Below, piece after piece: positions 8,252-18,050 of a DNA stretch of 64,000 nucleotides; the stretch's first letter is position 1; every line of letters starts with the position of its first letter. Origin of the DNA: Burkholderia sp. 9120 (GTDB taxonomy: Bacteria; Pseudomonadota; Gammaproteobacteria; Burkholderiales; Burkholderiaceae); assembly GCF_000745015.1 (NCBI RefSeq), contig NZ_JQNA01000002.1:1674001-1738000 (forward strand), in the 5' to 3' direction. A model generated the notes under the pieces. That model searched no databases. It was not told where the DNA came from and saw only the letters and a list, made by a program, of their open reading frames with translations. The position numbers were made by a program, and so were the translations under genes.

Positions 8252-9583
8252 TCAATCCGGCGCGGCTTCCTCCGCCGTGGCCGGTTTGCGCCGGCGCCGG
8301 GCCGCCGCGGTCGAATGCCGAGCACCGAAAAACGGCGCTTCGGCTTTGACCCGTTCGCGTGGTGCGTCTTCACGTCCACCCAGGCGCTCCTCGAACGTGC
8401 GGATCGTCGCCTCCGGCGAGAGCGCACGCTCCGCATAACTGCGCGCGGCCTTGCCGAGTGCCGCACGACGTTCGGCATCGCCCGCGAGCATGGTGAGCGC
8501 CGCCACCAGCGCCTTGGCTTTGTCCGGCGGCACCACCACACCGCGCGGCGCGACCGCTTCGTAGAGCGCCGTGCCGCGACGCGCCATGGCCACGGTCGCA
8601 CGGCCGCTCGCGAACATGCCGGTGAGCTTGGACGGCATCACCAGATCCGCCGCGTCGCCGCGTTGCGGCAGCACGTGAATGTCGGCGAGATTGAGTAATT
8701 CGTTCAGACGCTCGGTGGGCTGCAACGGCATGAAAATGCAGTTGCTCAAGCCCGCGCAACGTTCGAGCAGACTTTCGCGCGCCGCGCCGCTGCCGCAAAA
8801 AACGAACGTGAGATCGGTCCGCTCGGCCAGCATCACGGCCGCGTCGGCGAGCGTTTCGATCCCCTGCTTCGCGCCCATGTTGCCGGAGTACAGCACCACC
8901 TTCTGCCCGGCGGGAATCCCCAGTTCACGGCGATAGTCGCTGGCGCGCGAGAGCGGAAAAATCGCCGACACGTCGACCCAGTTCGGCAGGCAAACAATGC
9001 GCGAAGGCGCCACACCCTTGGCCGCCGCGCGCGCGCTCATCTGCCGCGTGATCGACGACACCGCATCGAACCGCCGCAACAGCGTGCTTTCGATCCAGCG
9101 CGCAAAACGCGCGCCGCGCGGGCTTTTCAGCAGGCCCAGTTCGAATGCCGCGTCGACCTCGTAGTCCTGAATGTGCAGCCATGCGCGCGCGCCGGTAACG
9201 CGTGCGAGCGTCAGCGCGGCGGGCGCACACATCAAGGTGGGAGCGATCAGCATGACCGCGTCGGGACGCCATACGGCCTGCCAGGCGATCAAGGGAAGCG
9301 AGCTCAGCGCGAAGCTCGCGAGGTGCACCATGCGCTTCAGGCCGCTCGGCCGCGACGGCACCCACAGCGGTGCGCGCCACAGCGATACGCCGTCGCGCAT
9401 TTCGCGCTGATAGCGCCACGCCGCGTAGCCCGCCGTCACGCGCCACTCCGGGTAATAAGGCGGTGCGCACACCACACGCACCTCGTGCCCCCTGCGGGCT
9501 AGCAGCACGGCCATTTCCGCCGTGTACTTGCCTGTCCCCGTCAGTTCCGGCGCGTAGTTGATGCCGTAGATCAGGATCTTCAT
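8252..9583 (-). CDS. WcaI-like glycosyltransferase (GT4)
   Basis: This 443-residue protein begins MKILIYGINYAPELTGTGKY, the signature start of the WcaI/WbuB group, in which the GTGKY loop binds the nucleotide sugar. The C-terminal half has VVLYSGNMGAKQGIETLADA and the donor-binding region VMPSKLTGMFASGRATVAMA. WcaI acts in colanic acid synthesis as a presumed fucosyltransferase. With gmd and fcl upstream in the same transcription unit, use of GDP-fucose here is a sensible inference. The last 50 residues are basic, low-complexity sequence beyond the usual family end (family proteins are about 400 residues). It lies 55 bp downstream of the preceding glycosyltransferase gene. Confidence 0.88.
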   Translation of the reverse strand: MKILIYGINYAPELTGTGKYTAEMAVLLARRGHEVRVVCAPPYYPEWRVTAGYAAWRYQREMRDGVSLWRAPLWVPSRPSGLKRMVHLASFALSSLPLIAWQAVWRPDAVMLIAPTLMCAPAALTLARVTGARAWLHIQDYEVDAAFELGLLKSPRGARFARWIESTLLRRFDAVSSITRQMSARAAAKGVAPSRIVCLPNWVDVSAIFPLSRASDYRRELGIPAGQKVVLYSGNMGAKQGIETLADAAVMLAERTDLTFVFCGSGAARESLLERCAGLSNCIFMPLQPTERLNELLNLADIHVLPQRGDAADLVMPSKLTGMFASGRATVAMARRGTALYEAVAPRGVVVPPDKAKALVAALTMLAGDAERRAALGKAARSYAERALSPEATIRTFEERLGGREDAPRERVKAEAPFFGARHSTAAARRRRKPATAEEAAPD

Positions 9584-9638
9584 TATGGCTGCCAGAACAG
9601 GTTAGGGCTTCACAGGCGCGACGCCGCAACAGCGCGCG

Positions 9639-10781
9639 TCAATCGCTCAACATCAGGGCACAGCCTCGGGCAATATTCGCGGCGGCCGACGGCGGATCGA
9701 AACGGCGGATCACGTCCATGCAACGATGTGCGGTGCCGCCGGCGTCGGCGAAGGCTTCCATGGCCTTGAGCATCGTGCGCTGCAAGCCGGCCACGTCGCC
9801 CGCTGTAAACGCATAACCGCTCACGCCGTCGATCACCAGTTCCGGCACGCAACCGCAACTCTCGCTGACCACCGCCGGGCAACCGTGCGCGAGCGCCTCG
9901 TTGACCACCAGCCCCCACGGTTCGCTATAGCTCGGCAGCACCATGCAGGTCGCGCCGTAGTACTCGCGCGTGAGCGGCTCGTCCTGCAAACTGCCGGCGA
10001 ACGTCACCGCGTCTTCGAGCGCGAGCTCGGCCACCTTCGCATGCAGCACCTCGGCCATCGGTCCGGTGCCGACAATGCGCAGCTTCGCCGCGGGAATACG
10101 CCGCCGCAAACCGGCGAACGCTTCGATCAGCGTGCCGATGCCCTTTTCTTCCGAGAGCCGCCCGACGTACAGAAACACCGGCGGATTACCGGCACGCGCG
10201 GCGACCCGCTCGACCAGCGCACGCTCCGGCGAAAACGAGCCGGGTAGCGCGGCCGCCTGGCACGGCACGAAGATCTTGTCGCGCTTCGCCCCGAGCGACA
10301 GCAGATACTCGCGGCTGCGTTCGCCGAAACCGAAATAGCCGTCGCACAGCGAGAAAAACACCCGCTTCGGGATCGACGTGAGCAGCTTCTTGGGCCGGTC
10401 GCGCGCGGTGGAATCGCAAAAAACCGCGCGCCGTTTGCCGGTCACGATGCACGCCGCCAGCATCGCCCAGTATTCCGGGCGGTGATAACCGGGCAGCACG
10501 ATCAGATCCGACTTGGCACGCAGCACTTCCCACGTGAGCCGGGCGATCAGCTTCATTCTCGGCACGTCTTCGTAGCAGCCGTCGAAGAGTTTCTGCATCG
10601 GATAACGATGGAACGAGTAGTCCACGTCGGAGAAGCCGATCCGGTCATGCTCGGTATCGGCGATCTGCACCATCGAATAGCGGATCGCGCCCGACGCCGA
10701 GATGTTATGCAGGGCGGAGAACACCACACCCTTATGGCGCGACCATACGACGTTGTGGAAGATCGTGACTGACGCGGTCAT
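9639..10781 (-). CDS. Glycosyltransferase family 4 (GT-B)
   Basis: The protein is 380 residues from the ATG at 10781 (MTASVTIFHN), which has GGAG about 10 bp upstream. Sequence further upstream is open but lacks protein-like character. The C-terminal half contains PVFLYVGRLSEEKGIGTLIEAF and MVLPSYSEPWGLVVNEALAHGCPAV, the GT4 E-x7-E donor site. An expected role is addition of one sugar to the undecaprenyl-linked repeat unit. It lies between fcl (94 bp upstream) and the WcaI-like gene (55 bp downstream), on the same strand and probably in the same operon. Confidence 0.87.
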   Translation of the reverse strand: MTASVTIFHNVVWSRHKGVVFSALHNISASGAIRYSMVQIADTEHDRIGFSDVDYSFHRYPMQKLFDGCYEDVPRMKLIARLTWEVLRAKSDLIVLPGYHRPEYWAMLAACIVTGKRRAVFCDSTARDRPKKLLTSIPKRVFFSLCDGYFGFGERSREYLLSLGAKRDKIFVPCQAAALPGSFSPERALVERVAARAGNPPVFLYVGRLSEEKGIGTLIEAFAGLRRRIPAAKLRIVGTGPMAEVLHAKVAELALEDAVTFAGSLQDEPLTREYYGATCMVLPSYSEPWGLVVNEALAHGCPAVVSESCGCVPELVIDGVSGYAFTAGDVAGLQRTMLKAMEAFADAGGTAHRCMDVIRRFDPPSAAANIARGCALMLSD

Positions 10782-10875
10782 GTGTATGCCACTCCAAAAA
10801 AGTCGTCCATGCATGCGTGGCGCGGTCCGCGCACGCACTGCGTTTGAGGCATTGCCAACAGCCGCTGTCGCGCGG

Positions 10876-11832
10876 CTATGCCTGCAACGCGGCGGCGCTC
10901 GAGCCGGCGTGCAGTTCGACGAATTCCCTATACGTGGCCGCGATACCCTCTTCAAGCCCGATCGTTGCGCGCCAGCCCATCTGCGCAAGCCGCGAGACGT
11001 CGAGCAGCTTGCGCGGCGTACCGTCGGGTTTCGAGGCGTCGAACACCAGTTCGCCTTCGAAGCCCACCACCTTGCAGATGCATTCGGCCAGCTCGCGAAT
11101 CGACAGATCCTCGCCGACGCCGACGTTGAACAGCCCTTCCGTCACGTTGTGTTCCAGCATGAACAAGGTCGCGGCGGCCAGATCGTCGACATGCAGAAAC
11201 TCGCGGCGCGGCGTGCCCGAGCCCCACACCGTCAAGCTCGCCGCGCCGCTCAGGCGCGCTTCGTGCGCCTTGCGCAGCAGCGCCGGCAACACGTGGCTAC
11301 TGGCCAGGTCGTAGTTGTCGTTCGGGCCGTACAGATTGGTCGGCATCAACGCGACGTACTGCGTGTTGTACTGGCGGTTGTAGGCGTCGCACAGCTTGAC
11401 GCCGGCAATCTTGGCGATCGCGTACGCGTCGTTGGTCGGCTCCAGCGGCGAGGTCAGCAGATACTCCTCGCGGATCGGCTGCGGACATTGCTTCGGGTAA
11501 ATGCACGACGAGCCGAAGAACACCAGCCGCTCCACCTGCGCGCGATACGCCGCGTGAATCACGTTGGCTTCGATCACCAGGTTTTGATAGATGAACTCGG
11601 CCGGGCGCGTCGCGTTGGCGAGAATGCCGCCCACGCGCGCGGCGGCCAGCAGCACCACGTCGATCCGTTCGGTTTCGAAAAAGCGCTGCACGGCGGCCTG
11701 ATCCGTGAGATCGAGCTCCGCGTGCGAACGGGTGATCACGTTCGGATACCCCGCGGCGGTGAGTTTCCTCATCAGCGCGGAGCCGACCATGCCGCGATGG
11801 CCCGCGACGAAAATGCGTGCTTGTTGGTTCAT
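10876..11832 (-). CDS. fcl: GDP-L-fucose synthase
   Basis: This 318-residue extended-SDR epimerase/reductase converts GDP-4-keto-6-deoxy-mannose to GDP-L-fucose with NADPH. The sequence shows the Rossmann motif GHRGMVG (residues 11-17), the active-site stretch FFGSSCIYP with Ser108 and Cys110, and the YAIAK dyad (Tyr137, Lys141). Family length is 310-325, so the gene is intact. Only 5 bp separate it from the end of gmd, so the two enzymes of the GDP-fucose pathway are co-expressed. The product should feed the fucosyltransferases of this locus. Confidence 0.97.
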   Translation of the reverse strand: MNQQARIFVAGHRGMVGSALMRKLTAAGYPNVITRSHAELDLTDQAAVQRFFETERIDVVLLAAARVGGILANATRPAEFIYQNLVIEANVIHAAYRAQVERLVFFGSSCIYPKQCPQPIREEYLLTSPLEPTNDAYAIAKIAGVKLCDAYNRQYNTQYVALMPTNLYGPNDNYDLASSHVLPALLRKAHEARLSGAASLTVWGSGTPRREFLHVDDLAAATLFMLEHNVTEGLFNVGVGEDLSIRELAECICKVVGFEGELVFDASKPDGTPRKLLDVSRLAQMGWRATIGLEEGIAATYREFVELHAGSSAAALQA

Positions 11833-11837
11833 GGCCG

Positions 11838-12956
11838 TTACTCGTGATGTTCCAGCGCCGTGAATCCGGCCAGCGTGACCAGCGCGTCACGTCTCGCGAT
11901 CTGATAGTCCGAGCGCACCATCTCCTTGACGAGCGACTCGAACGAGGTGGTCGGCTTCCAGCCGAGCTTCGCATGCGCCTTCGACGGATCCCCGAGCAGC
12001 GTCTCGACTTCGGCGGGCCGGAAGTAGCGCGGATCGACGCGCACGATCACGTCGCCGGGCGACATCTTGATCTCGCGCCCTTCGACCTTCTCGACAATGC
12101 CGACTTCATCCACGCCGCTGCCTTCGAAGCGCACGGTCACACCCAGCTCCGCCGCCGCGTGCTGCACGAACTGCCGCACGCTGTACTGCACGCCGGTGGC
12201 GATGACGTAGTCCTCCGGCATCTCCTGTTGCAGCATGCGCCACTGCATCTCCACGTAGTCACGCGCATGGCCCCAGTCGCGCAGCGCGGACAGATTGCCG
12301 AGATAAAGCGTCTTCTGCATGCCGACCGCGATCCGCGCCACTGCGCGCGTGATCTTGCGCGTCACGAAGGTCTCGCCCCGCACCGGCGATTCGTGATTGA
12401 ACAGAATCCCGTTGCACGCATAGAGCCCATAGGCTTCGCGGTAATTGATGGTGGTCCAGTACGCGAACAGCTTGGCGACCGCATAAGGGCTGCGCGGATA
12501 GAACGGCGTGGTCTCCGACTGCGGCACCTGCTGCACGAGGCCGTACAGTTCCGAGGTCGAAGCCTGATAGAAACGTGTCTTCTTTTCCAGCCCGAGAATC
12601 CGGATCGCTTCAAGAATCCGCAGCGCGCCGAGGCCGTCCGCGTTGGCGGTGTATTCCGGTTCCTCGAACGACACCGCGACGTGGCTTTGCGCCGCGAGGT
12701 TATAAATCTCGTCGGGCTCCACGCGTTGAATCACGCGCAGCAGGCTGGTGGAGTCGGTCAGATCCGCGTGGTGCAGAAAAAGCCGTTGGTCCGGATCGTG
12801 GGGATCGCGGTAAAGGTGATCGATACGGTCTGTATTGAACAGAGACGACCGGCGTTTGATGCCATGCACGTCGTAATTCTTGGCGAGCAACAGCTCCGCC
12901 AGATACGACCCGTCCTGTCCGGTGATGCCGGTGATCAGCGCGACCTTGCGTTCCAT
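11838..12956 (-). CDS. gmd: GDP-mannose 4,6-dehydratase
   Basis: This 372-residue extended SDR performs the first step from GDP-D-mannose to GDP-L-fucose or other 6-deoxyhexoses. It has GITGQDG (residues 10-16) for NADP binding, the STSE stretch around residues 133-136, and Tyr158/Lys162 in SPYAVAK. It also has the [16 protein letters not shown] substrate region typical of Gmd. Full length for the family. It is downstream of the tyrosine kinase gene (81 bp) and tightly followed by fcl. GDP-mannose comes from the guanylyltransferase at 18051-19655. Confidence 0.97.
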   Translation of the reverse strand: MERKVALITGITGQDGSYLAELLLAKNYDVHGIKRRSSLFNTDRIDHLYRDPHDPDQRLFLHHADLTDSTSLLRVIQRVEPDEIYNLAAQSHVAVSFEEPEYTANADGLGALRILEAIRILGLEKKTRFYQASTSELYGLVQQVPQSETTPFYPRSPYAVAKLFAYWTTINYREAYGLYACNGILFNHESPVRGETFVTRKITRAVARIAVGMQKTLYLGNLSALRDWGHARDYVEMQWRMLQQEMPEDYVIATGVQYSVRQFVQHAAAELGVTVRFEGSGVDEVGIVEKVEGREIKMSPGDVIVRVDPRYFRPAEVETLLGDPSKAHAKLGWKPTTSFESLVKEMVRSDYQIARRDALVTLAGFTALEHHE

Positions 12957-13037
12957 GGAGCGACTCCTCGTGTGAGCTTTTAGATTTAAGTCCCGGCGCC
13001 CGCCGCCTGGTTGAAGGGTCCGCGGCGGGCTCCGTTG

Positions 13038-15272
13038 TCAACCTGCAATGCTGTCGTACCCGTAATACCCGCCCTGATAGCCCGAACCGAGGAACGCGCC
13101 TTCCTGCGGCACATCGGTCAGCAGCACCCCTCTGAGCCCGACCCCGCCGTTGCGCAGCCGCTTGGCCGTTTCGGCGATCTCGTTGAGCGGATGGCGGCCA
13201 TGGCGCACCACCAGCAGCGTGGTGCCCGCGTGCTTGCCGATCAGCGTGGAGTCGGTCACCGCCAGCACCGGCGGCGTGTCGACGATCACGAGGTCGTAGT
13301 GCGATTTCAGTTCTTCGAGCATCGTTTCGAAACGCTTGCTCATCAGCAGTTCGGACGGATGCGACGGCAGCGTGCCCTTGGCGAGCACGTCGAGGCCCGG
13401 CAGCACGTCGCGCTGCACCATCGACATCAGATCGCCGCCGCTCAGCACGTCGGACAAACCAGGCTGATGGCCGATGCCGAAGTGCGAGTGCACGTCGCCG
13501 CGCCGCATATCGCCGTCGATAATCAGCACGCGCTTGTTCGCCGACGCCACCAGCGCCGCGAGATTCACGGACAGGAACGACTTGCCGGTATCGGGCCGCG
13601 AGCCGGTGATCATCACGACGTTGTTCTCGGCGTGATCGAGCGAGAGCTGCAACGAGGTGCGCAGATTGCGCACGCCTTCCACCGCGATATCTTCCGGCGC
13701 CTGTTGCGCGAGCACGTGCAGACCACGGCGGCGCAGCATGACGTTTTCCTGCAGACGCAACTGGGTCTGGCTGCGCGGCACGACCGCGAACACCGGTACG
13801 CCGAGCACCGCCTCGAGTTCGTCCGGGCGTTCCACGCCGCCGTACATCGCGCGCTTGAAGAAGGTCAGCAGAATGCCGAGCAGCAGGCCGCCGCCGAGCG
13901 CGATCAGAATCGCGATCACGCGCTTCGGCCGCACCGGTTCGTCGGGCGCTTCAGCGAAGTCCACCACGCGCACGCTGCCCACCTGGCCGGCCTTGGCCAC
14001 GCGCAATTGCTGCGCGCTGTTCAGCAGGTTGGTGTACAGCTCGGTGTCGACATGCACATCGCGCAACAGACGCAATGCGGTCTGCTCCGTGTCCGGCATC
14101 ACCGCCACGCTGCGATTCATGTTGGCGGCTGCGCCTTGCAACGCGGCGATCTGTGCGTCGAGCGCGGCCACCGCCGGGTGATTCGCGGTGAAGCGTTGCG
14201 ACATCTCAGCGCGTTGCTGTTGCAGATCCATCAACTTGGTCTTGTTGTCGACGATCTGCTGCAGCAGCAGACGGCTTTCTTCACCAAGGTCGACCGTGCC
14301 GTGCGTGTTGCGGAACTTGTTGTAGCGTTGCTCGGCGTCGTCGAGTTCCTTGCGCAAGCCCGGCAATTGCTGATCGAGGAAAGCCAGCATGTGCTCGGCT
14401 TCGGTCGAACGGCTCTCCACGTCCTGCTTGACGAATTCGCGCGCCATGCTGTTGACGATCGCGGCGGTCAGGCCGCTGTCGCCGCCTTCGAGACTCGCGC
14501 GGATGATGCCGGACTGCAGCGTGGTTTCCTGCACCACTAGCGCTTTCTGCAGGCGGTCCACCGTGCTCAGCGTCGACGCGCGCGTCAGTTCGTAACGCGA
14601 GCCGGGCGCGCCGACCAGCTTGTCGACGTGCAGCGCGATCGGGCCGTCGGCGGTATCGGTTTGCACCGTCTCGCCCACCTTGCCCGACAGGATCGCAATG
14701 CCGTTCTTGTCGCGCAGCACATATGAATTGTCGCTGCCGGCAATCAGCGTGAAGGTCGTGTCGTACATCTCTTTCGAGGTGTCGAACTGCGACACCGTGA
14801 TGCTCTCGTCACCCCATGCATAACCCGACAGGTTGATGAACTGCGGCAGCTTGAATCCCCACTGCCCGTTCACCAGCCCCGCGATCATGCCGCCGATCAG
14901 CGGCATGTAGCGCGGCGCGGCCGAAATGTCGAGGTGCAGCGTCTTGACGGTTTCTTCCGTGACGAGCCGCGACTTCAGCAACTCGATCTCGGCGGCGGTC
15001 GACGGTTTGGTGTCGAACATGCCGGTGAGCGGCGGCAACGAATCCTTGCCGTTCGCGTTGTTGTTCGCCGTCTTGTCCTCGACGTGGAATAGCACATCCG
15101 CGCGATACGTCGGCGGCGCGAGGAAGGCGTACGCGCACCCCAGCGCGAGCGCGATCAGCGTCACCATCACGATCGTGCGCCAGCCGCGCACGATCGTTCG
15201 CAGATAGTCCGACAAGTGCAGCTCGTCCGGTCCGGACACGTCGGTGTAGCGATTTTCGAAGTTGATTGCCAT
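13038..15272 (-). CDS. wzc: Polysaccharide co-polymerase / tyrosine autokinase (Wzc/BceF type)
   Basis: The protein is 744 residues from the ATG at 15272; an in-frame GTG at 15281 is the alternative start. It has an N-terminal Wzz domain with membrane segments near residues 30-50 and 425-445 and a long periplasmic coiled-coil region between them. A cytoplasmic BY-kinase domain follows, with Walker A GSRPDTGKS (about 557-565), Walker A' VLIIDGDMRR (582-591) and Walker B VIVDTPP (662-668). The C-terminus carries a tyrosine cluster (Tyr732, 736, 737, 739) for autophosphorylation. It controls chain length and export of the polymer together with Wza. No gene for the matching low-molecular-weight tyrosine phosphatase is visible in this window. 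Confidence 0.95.
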   Translation of the reverse strand: MAINFENRYTDVSGPDELHLSDYLRTIVRGWRTIVMVTLIALALGCAYAFLAPPTYRADVLFHVEDKTANNNANGKDSLPPLTGMFDTKPSTAAEIELLKSRLVTEETVKTLHLDISAAPRYMPLIGGMIAGLVNGQWGFKLPQFINLSGYAWGDESITVSQFDTSKEMYDTTFTLIAGSDNSYVLRDKNGIAILSGKVGETVQTDTADGPIALHVDKLVGAPGSRYELTRASTLSTVDRLQKALVVQETTLQSGIIRASLEGGDSGLTAAIVNSMAREFVKQDVESRSTEAEHMLAFLDQQLPGLRKELDDAEQRYNKFRNTHGTVDLGEESRLLLQQIVDNKTKLMDLQQQRAEMSQRFTANHPAVAALDAQIAALQGAAANMNRSVAVMPDTEQTALRLLRDVHVDTELYTNLLNSAQQLRVAKAGQVGSVRVVDFAEAPDEPVRPKRVIAILIALGGGLLLGILLTFFKRAMYGGVERPDELEAVLGVPVFAVVPRSQTQLRLQENVMLRRRGLHVLAQQAPEDIAVEGVRNLRTSLQLSLDHAENNVVMITGSRPDTGKSFLSVNLAALVASANKRVLIIDGDMRRGDVHSHFGIGHQPGLSDVLSGGDLMSMVQRDVLPGLDVLAKGTLPSHPSELLMSKRFETMLEELKSHYDLVIVDTPPVLAVTDSTLIGKHAGTTLLVVRHGRHPLNEIAETAKRLRNGGVGLRGVLLTDVPQEGAFLGSGYQGGYYGYDSIAG

Positions 15273-15321
15273 TTTCTTCACCCAACAAAGCCCGGCGGTT
15301 CAAGGTCAATTTGTACGTTTT

Positions 15322-16461
15322 TTATTTCGCAAGGACAGCGCCTGTCACGGCCGCGTTGATCGCCGGCAGCAGCAGGTTCAGCACACGGTTGAAGCGGACC
15401 AGTCCGCCCTGGCCGACATACACGACGTCTTTCGGTTGCAGCTCGAACTGATTGGCGAGCAGCATCGACACCGGCGACGTGGCGTCGAGGTGATAGACCT
15501 GCGGCGAATCGCTCATCGAGTTACGGATCACGAACAACTGGCGAGCCGCCGCCGTGTTCGAATCGAAACTGCCGCTGTCGGAAATGGCTTGCGACAGTGT
15601 CAGCGAGCCGTTGCGCATGGGCAGAATGGTCGCGGGCTTGTTGACCTCGCCCATCACATACACGCCGCTGTCTTCACGCGAGGCCACGCGCAGCATGTCG
15701 CCCGCTTGCAGATAGATGTCCGACGGATTGCGGCCGCGTTTGATCAGATCGTCCACATTGATCTGATAGGTGACGCCGTTGCGGATCAGATCAACGCGGC
15801 TGCGGTCCGCATTCGGGCTGAAGCCGCCGCCCTGGCTGATCGCCATGGTCAGCGACATCGGAATGTCGTTGAGCGATTGCGCGCCAGGAGTGCGCACTTC
15901 GCCGTCCACGTAGACCTGCGCGTTACGGAACGAGGCGACCCGTACCGTCACTTCCGGCTTCTGATACACGTTGCTCAGACGGCGATGCAGTTCCTTCTGG
16001 ATCGCCGCGACGTCCTTGCCGGCCACATGCACGGTCCCGGCGTACGGAAACTGCACGTCGCCGCTTTCGTCGATCAGAAAGCCGGGCGCGGCGTCCGTGG
16101 TCTTGGCGTTCTGCGCGGGTTGCCCGAGCGCGGCGGCCAGTTCCGGGTGATCCCACACGACGATCTGCAGCACGTCGCCCGGGCCGACCTTGTACGCGGT
16201 CGGCTTGCCGAACAGCGCCACGGTCTGAGGCGGCAGCGTCGTGGACGTCTGCATCGTGTTCATCTTGCGCAGCAGCGCGAGATTGATATCGGTGATCGGG
16301 ATCTGCTGTTGCGCCGAGGGATCGGTGCTGTAATCCCCACCCGTGTCCTGAATGGCGGCCGGCGTGATCATCCGTTGGCCCGGAACGCTTCCGCATCCGG
16401 ACAGCAGTGTTGCAGTAGCGAAAACCAGGAGACTTCCCGTGCGTATACCAAGCGAGCTCAT
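15322..16461 (-). CDS. wza: Outer-membrane polysaccharide export lipoprotein (Wza type)
   Basis: The protein is 379 residues from the ATG at 16461, which has a perfect AGGAGG 7 bp upstream. A lipoprotein signal ends in the lipobox LLSGC (Cys at about residue 23). Next comes the Poly_export domain with YKVGPGDVLQIVVWDHPEL, followed by SLBB domains (AQVYVDGEVRTPGAQSLND and GVYVMGEVNKPATILP) and a C-terminal stretch that may form the outer-membrane helix barrel. It forms the export pore for the polymer and works with the Wzc-type kinase 49 bp downstream. Confidence 0.95.
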   Translation of the reverse strand: MSSLGIRTGSLLVFATATLLSGCGSVPGQRMITPAAIQDTGGDYSTDPSAQQQIPITDINLALLRKMNTMQTSTTLPPQTVALFGKPTAYKVGPGDVLQIVVWDHPELAAALGQPAQNAKTTDAAPGFLIDESGDVQFPYAGTVHVAGKDVAAIQKELHRRLSNVYQKPEVTVRVASFRNAQVYVDGEVRTPGAQSLNDIPMSLTMAISQGGGFSPNADRSRVDLIRNGVTYQINVDDLIKRGRNPSDIYLQAGDMLRVASREDSGVYVMGEVNKPATILPMRNGSLTLSQAISDSGSFDSNTAAARQLFVIRNSMSDSPQVYHLDATSPVSMLLANQFELQPKDVVYVGQGGLVRFNRVLNLLLPAINAAVTGAVLAK

Positions 16462-16532
16462 GATGTTTCCTCCTTGCGCCACGGCGTTGGTCCTCAGAGG
16501 AGGTCGCGCCAAGCGTGCTTGTTAACTACTTC

Positions 16533-17918
16533 TTAGTAAGCGTTTCGATGCACCAGTCCGGCAACGATCGTCGCGCCGATGATCCGCATGTCGAGTGCGA
16601 ACGACCAATGCCCCAGGTAATACAGGTCATGTTCGACGCGACGCTCCATCTTTTCGATGCGGTCCGTTTCGCCACGAAAACCATTGATCTGCGCCCAACC
16701 CGTAATGCCCGGTTTGATGCGGTAGCGATTGATGTAGCCGGCAACCACTTTCTGATAGAGGTCGTCGTGCTCGAGCGCATGGGGACGCGGTCCAACGACC
16801 GACATGTCGCCACGCAACACGTTAAAAAATTGCGGCAGTTCGTCGAGGCTCGTGCGGCGCAGGAAAGCGCCCACTCGCGTGACGCGTGCGTCATGGCGCG
16901 TGGCCTGGCTGATCGTGCCTTTGGCCTCGGTGTGCAGACGCATCGAGCGAAACTTGTAGATCGTGAAGACGCGGCCGTCGGCGCCCTTGCGCTTCTGCTT
17001 GAACAGCACCGGTCCGCGCGACGAGCATTTCACCGCGAGCGCGATCGCCAGCAGAATCGGCGCGAGACCGAGCAGCGCGCTGGCCGCGAACAGGCGGTCG
17101 AAGATTTCCTTCTTCAGCATGGAACTGGCCGAGAGCGGCGACGCCACCAGATTGATCGCCGGCACGCCGAGCAGATCGATCACGCCGCTGCCTTCGAACA
17201 GCGCGAGGCTGCGCACGTCCGGCATGAAGCGGATATTCACCAGGTCGTCGCGGAACTCGCCGATCAGCGAGCAGATCAGCGGCTCTTCGGTAAGCGAGAG
17301 CATCAGCCACAACTCGTGGACGTCGTTGGTGCGGATGTACTCGGCGAGCGCGTCGACCTTGTCGAACACCGGTACGCGCGCGGCGGTCACGGGCGCCACG
17401 TCCGGGCGCGTGTTGTACACGGCGGTCGCGCGAAAACCGGTGGTCGGCGCGGAGTCGATACGGCGCAGAATCGCGTCGCACTGCGAGCCGCTACCCACAA
17501 TCGCGACCTGATGCAGATTCATGCCGGCGCCGCGCGCACGCGCCAGCGCGGCATGGGCGATCAGCCGGTAGGCGATCATCAGGCCGCCGGTCACCGCGGT
17601 CCAGTACGAGAACCACAAACGCGACACGAAGTCCGCGCGATGCAGCGAATACATCAGCACCAGTGCCGAGGCTTGCACCATCAGCCAGGCGAGCGAAACC
17701 TGACCGGCCAGTTGAAGCTTGGAGCGGCCGCGCCACGATTCATAGACCCCGAAAGCCGGGAAGATGGCCAGTGCGAACGCGGCGCAAAACATCACGAGCG
17801 CCCAATAGAACCCGGTTTGAGCGAGGTAATCGAAGCGGATCTGCGACGCGACCGCCGCCCCCGCCAACACCAACGCGACATCGAAAACTCGCGCGAGCAA
17901 ATCCTGAAACTTGCGCAT
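16533..17918 (-). CDS. Undecaprenyl-phosphate glycosyl-1-phosphate transferase (priming enzyme, WcaJ/BceB type)
   Basis: This 461-residue protein of the polyprenyl glycosylphosphotransferase family has four N-terminal membrane helices. A CoA-binding-like Rossmann region ([16 protein letters not shown]) and a fifth hydrophobic segment follow. The catalytic C-terminal domain has [43 protein letters not shown] and [20 protein letters not shown]. It loads the first sugar phosphate, probably glucose-1-phosphate, onto undecaprenyl phosphate. A GAGG site precedes the ATG. It lies in the minus-strand operon between the guanylyltransferase and wza. Confidence 0.95.
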   Translation of the reverse strand: MRKFQDLLARVFDVALVLAGAAVASQIRFDYLAQTGFYWALVMFCAAFALAIFPAFGVYESWRGRSKLQLAGQVSLAWLMVQASALVLMYSLHRADFVSRLWFSYWTAVTGGLMIAYRLIAHAALARARGAGMNLHQVAIVGSGSQCDAILRRIDSAPTTGFRATAVYNTRPDVAPVTAARVPVFDKVDALAEYIRTNDVHELWLMLSLTEEPLICSLIGEFRDDLVNIRFMPDVRSLALFEGSGVIDLLGVPAINLVASPLSASSMLKKEIFDRLFAASALLGLAPILLAIALAVKCSSRGPVLFKQKRKGADGRVFTIYKFRSMRLHTEAKGTISQATRHDARVTRVGAFLRRTSLDELPQFFNVLRGDMSVVGPRPHALEHDDLYQKVVAGYINRYRIKPGITGWAQINGFRGETDRIEKMERRVEHDLYYLGHWSFALDMRIIGATIVAGLVHRNAY

Positions 17919-18050
17919 TTTGCTTACCTCGTTCCTGACGTTCTTGTTCGCGAATGAGTCCTGGCCTTATTGCTGACGAACGCTGCCGGATCGGGCGCTG
18001 GCCCGCCCGATTCCCCTGCGATGAGAAGACGCGGAACGACCCGCGTTTTC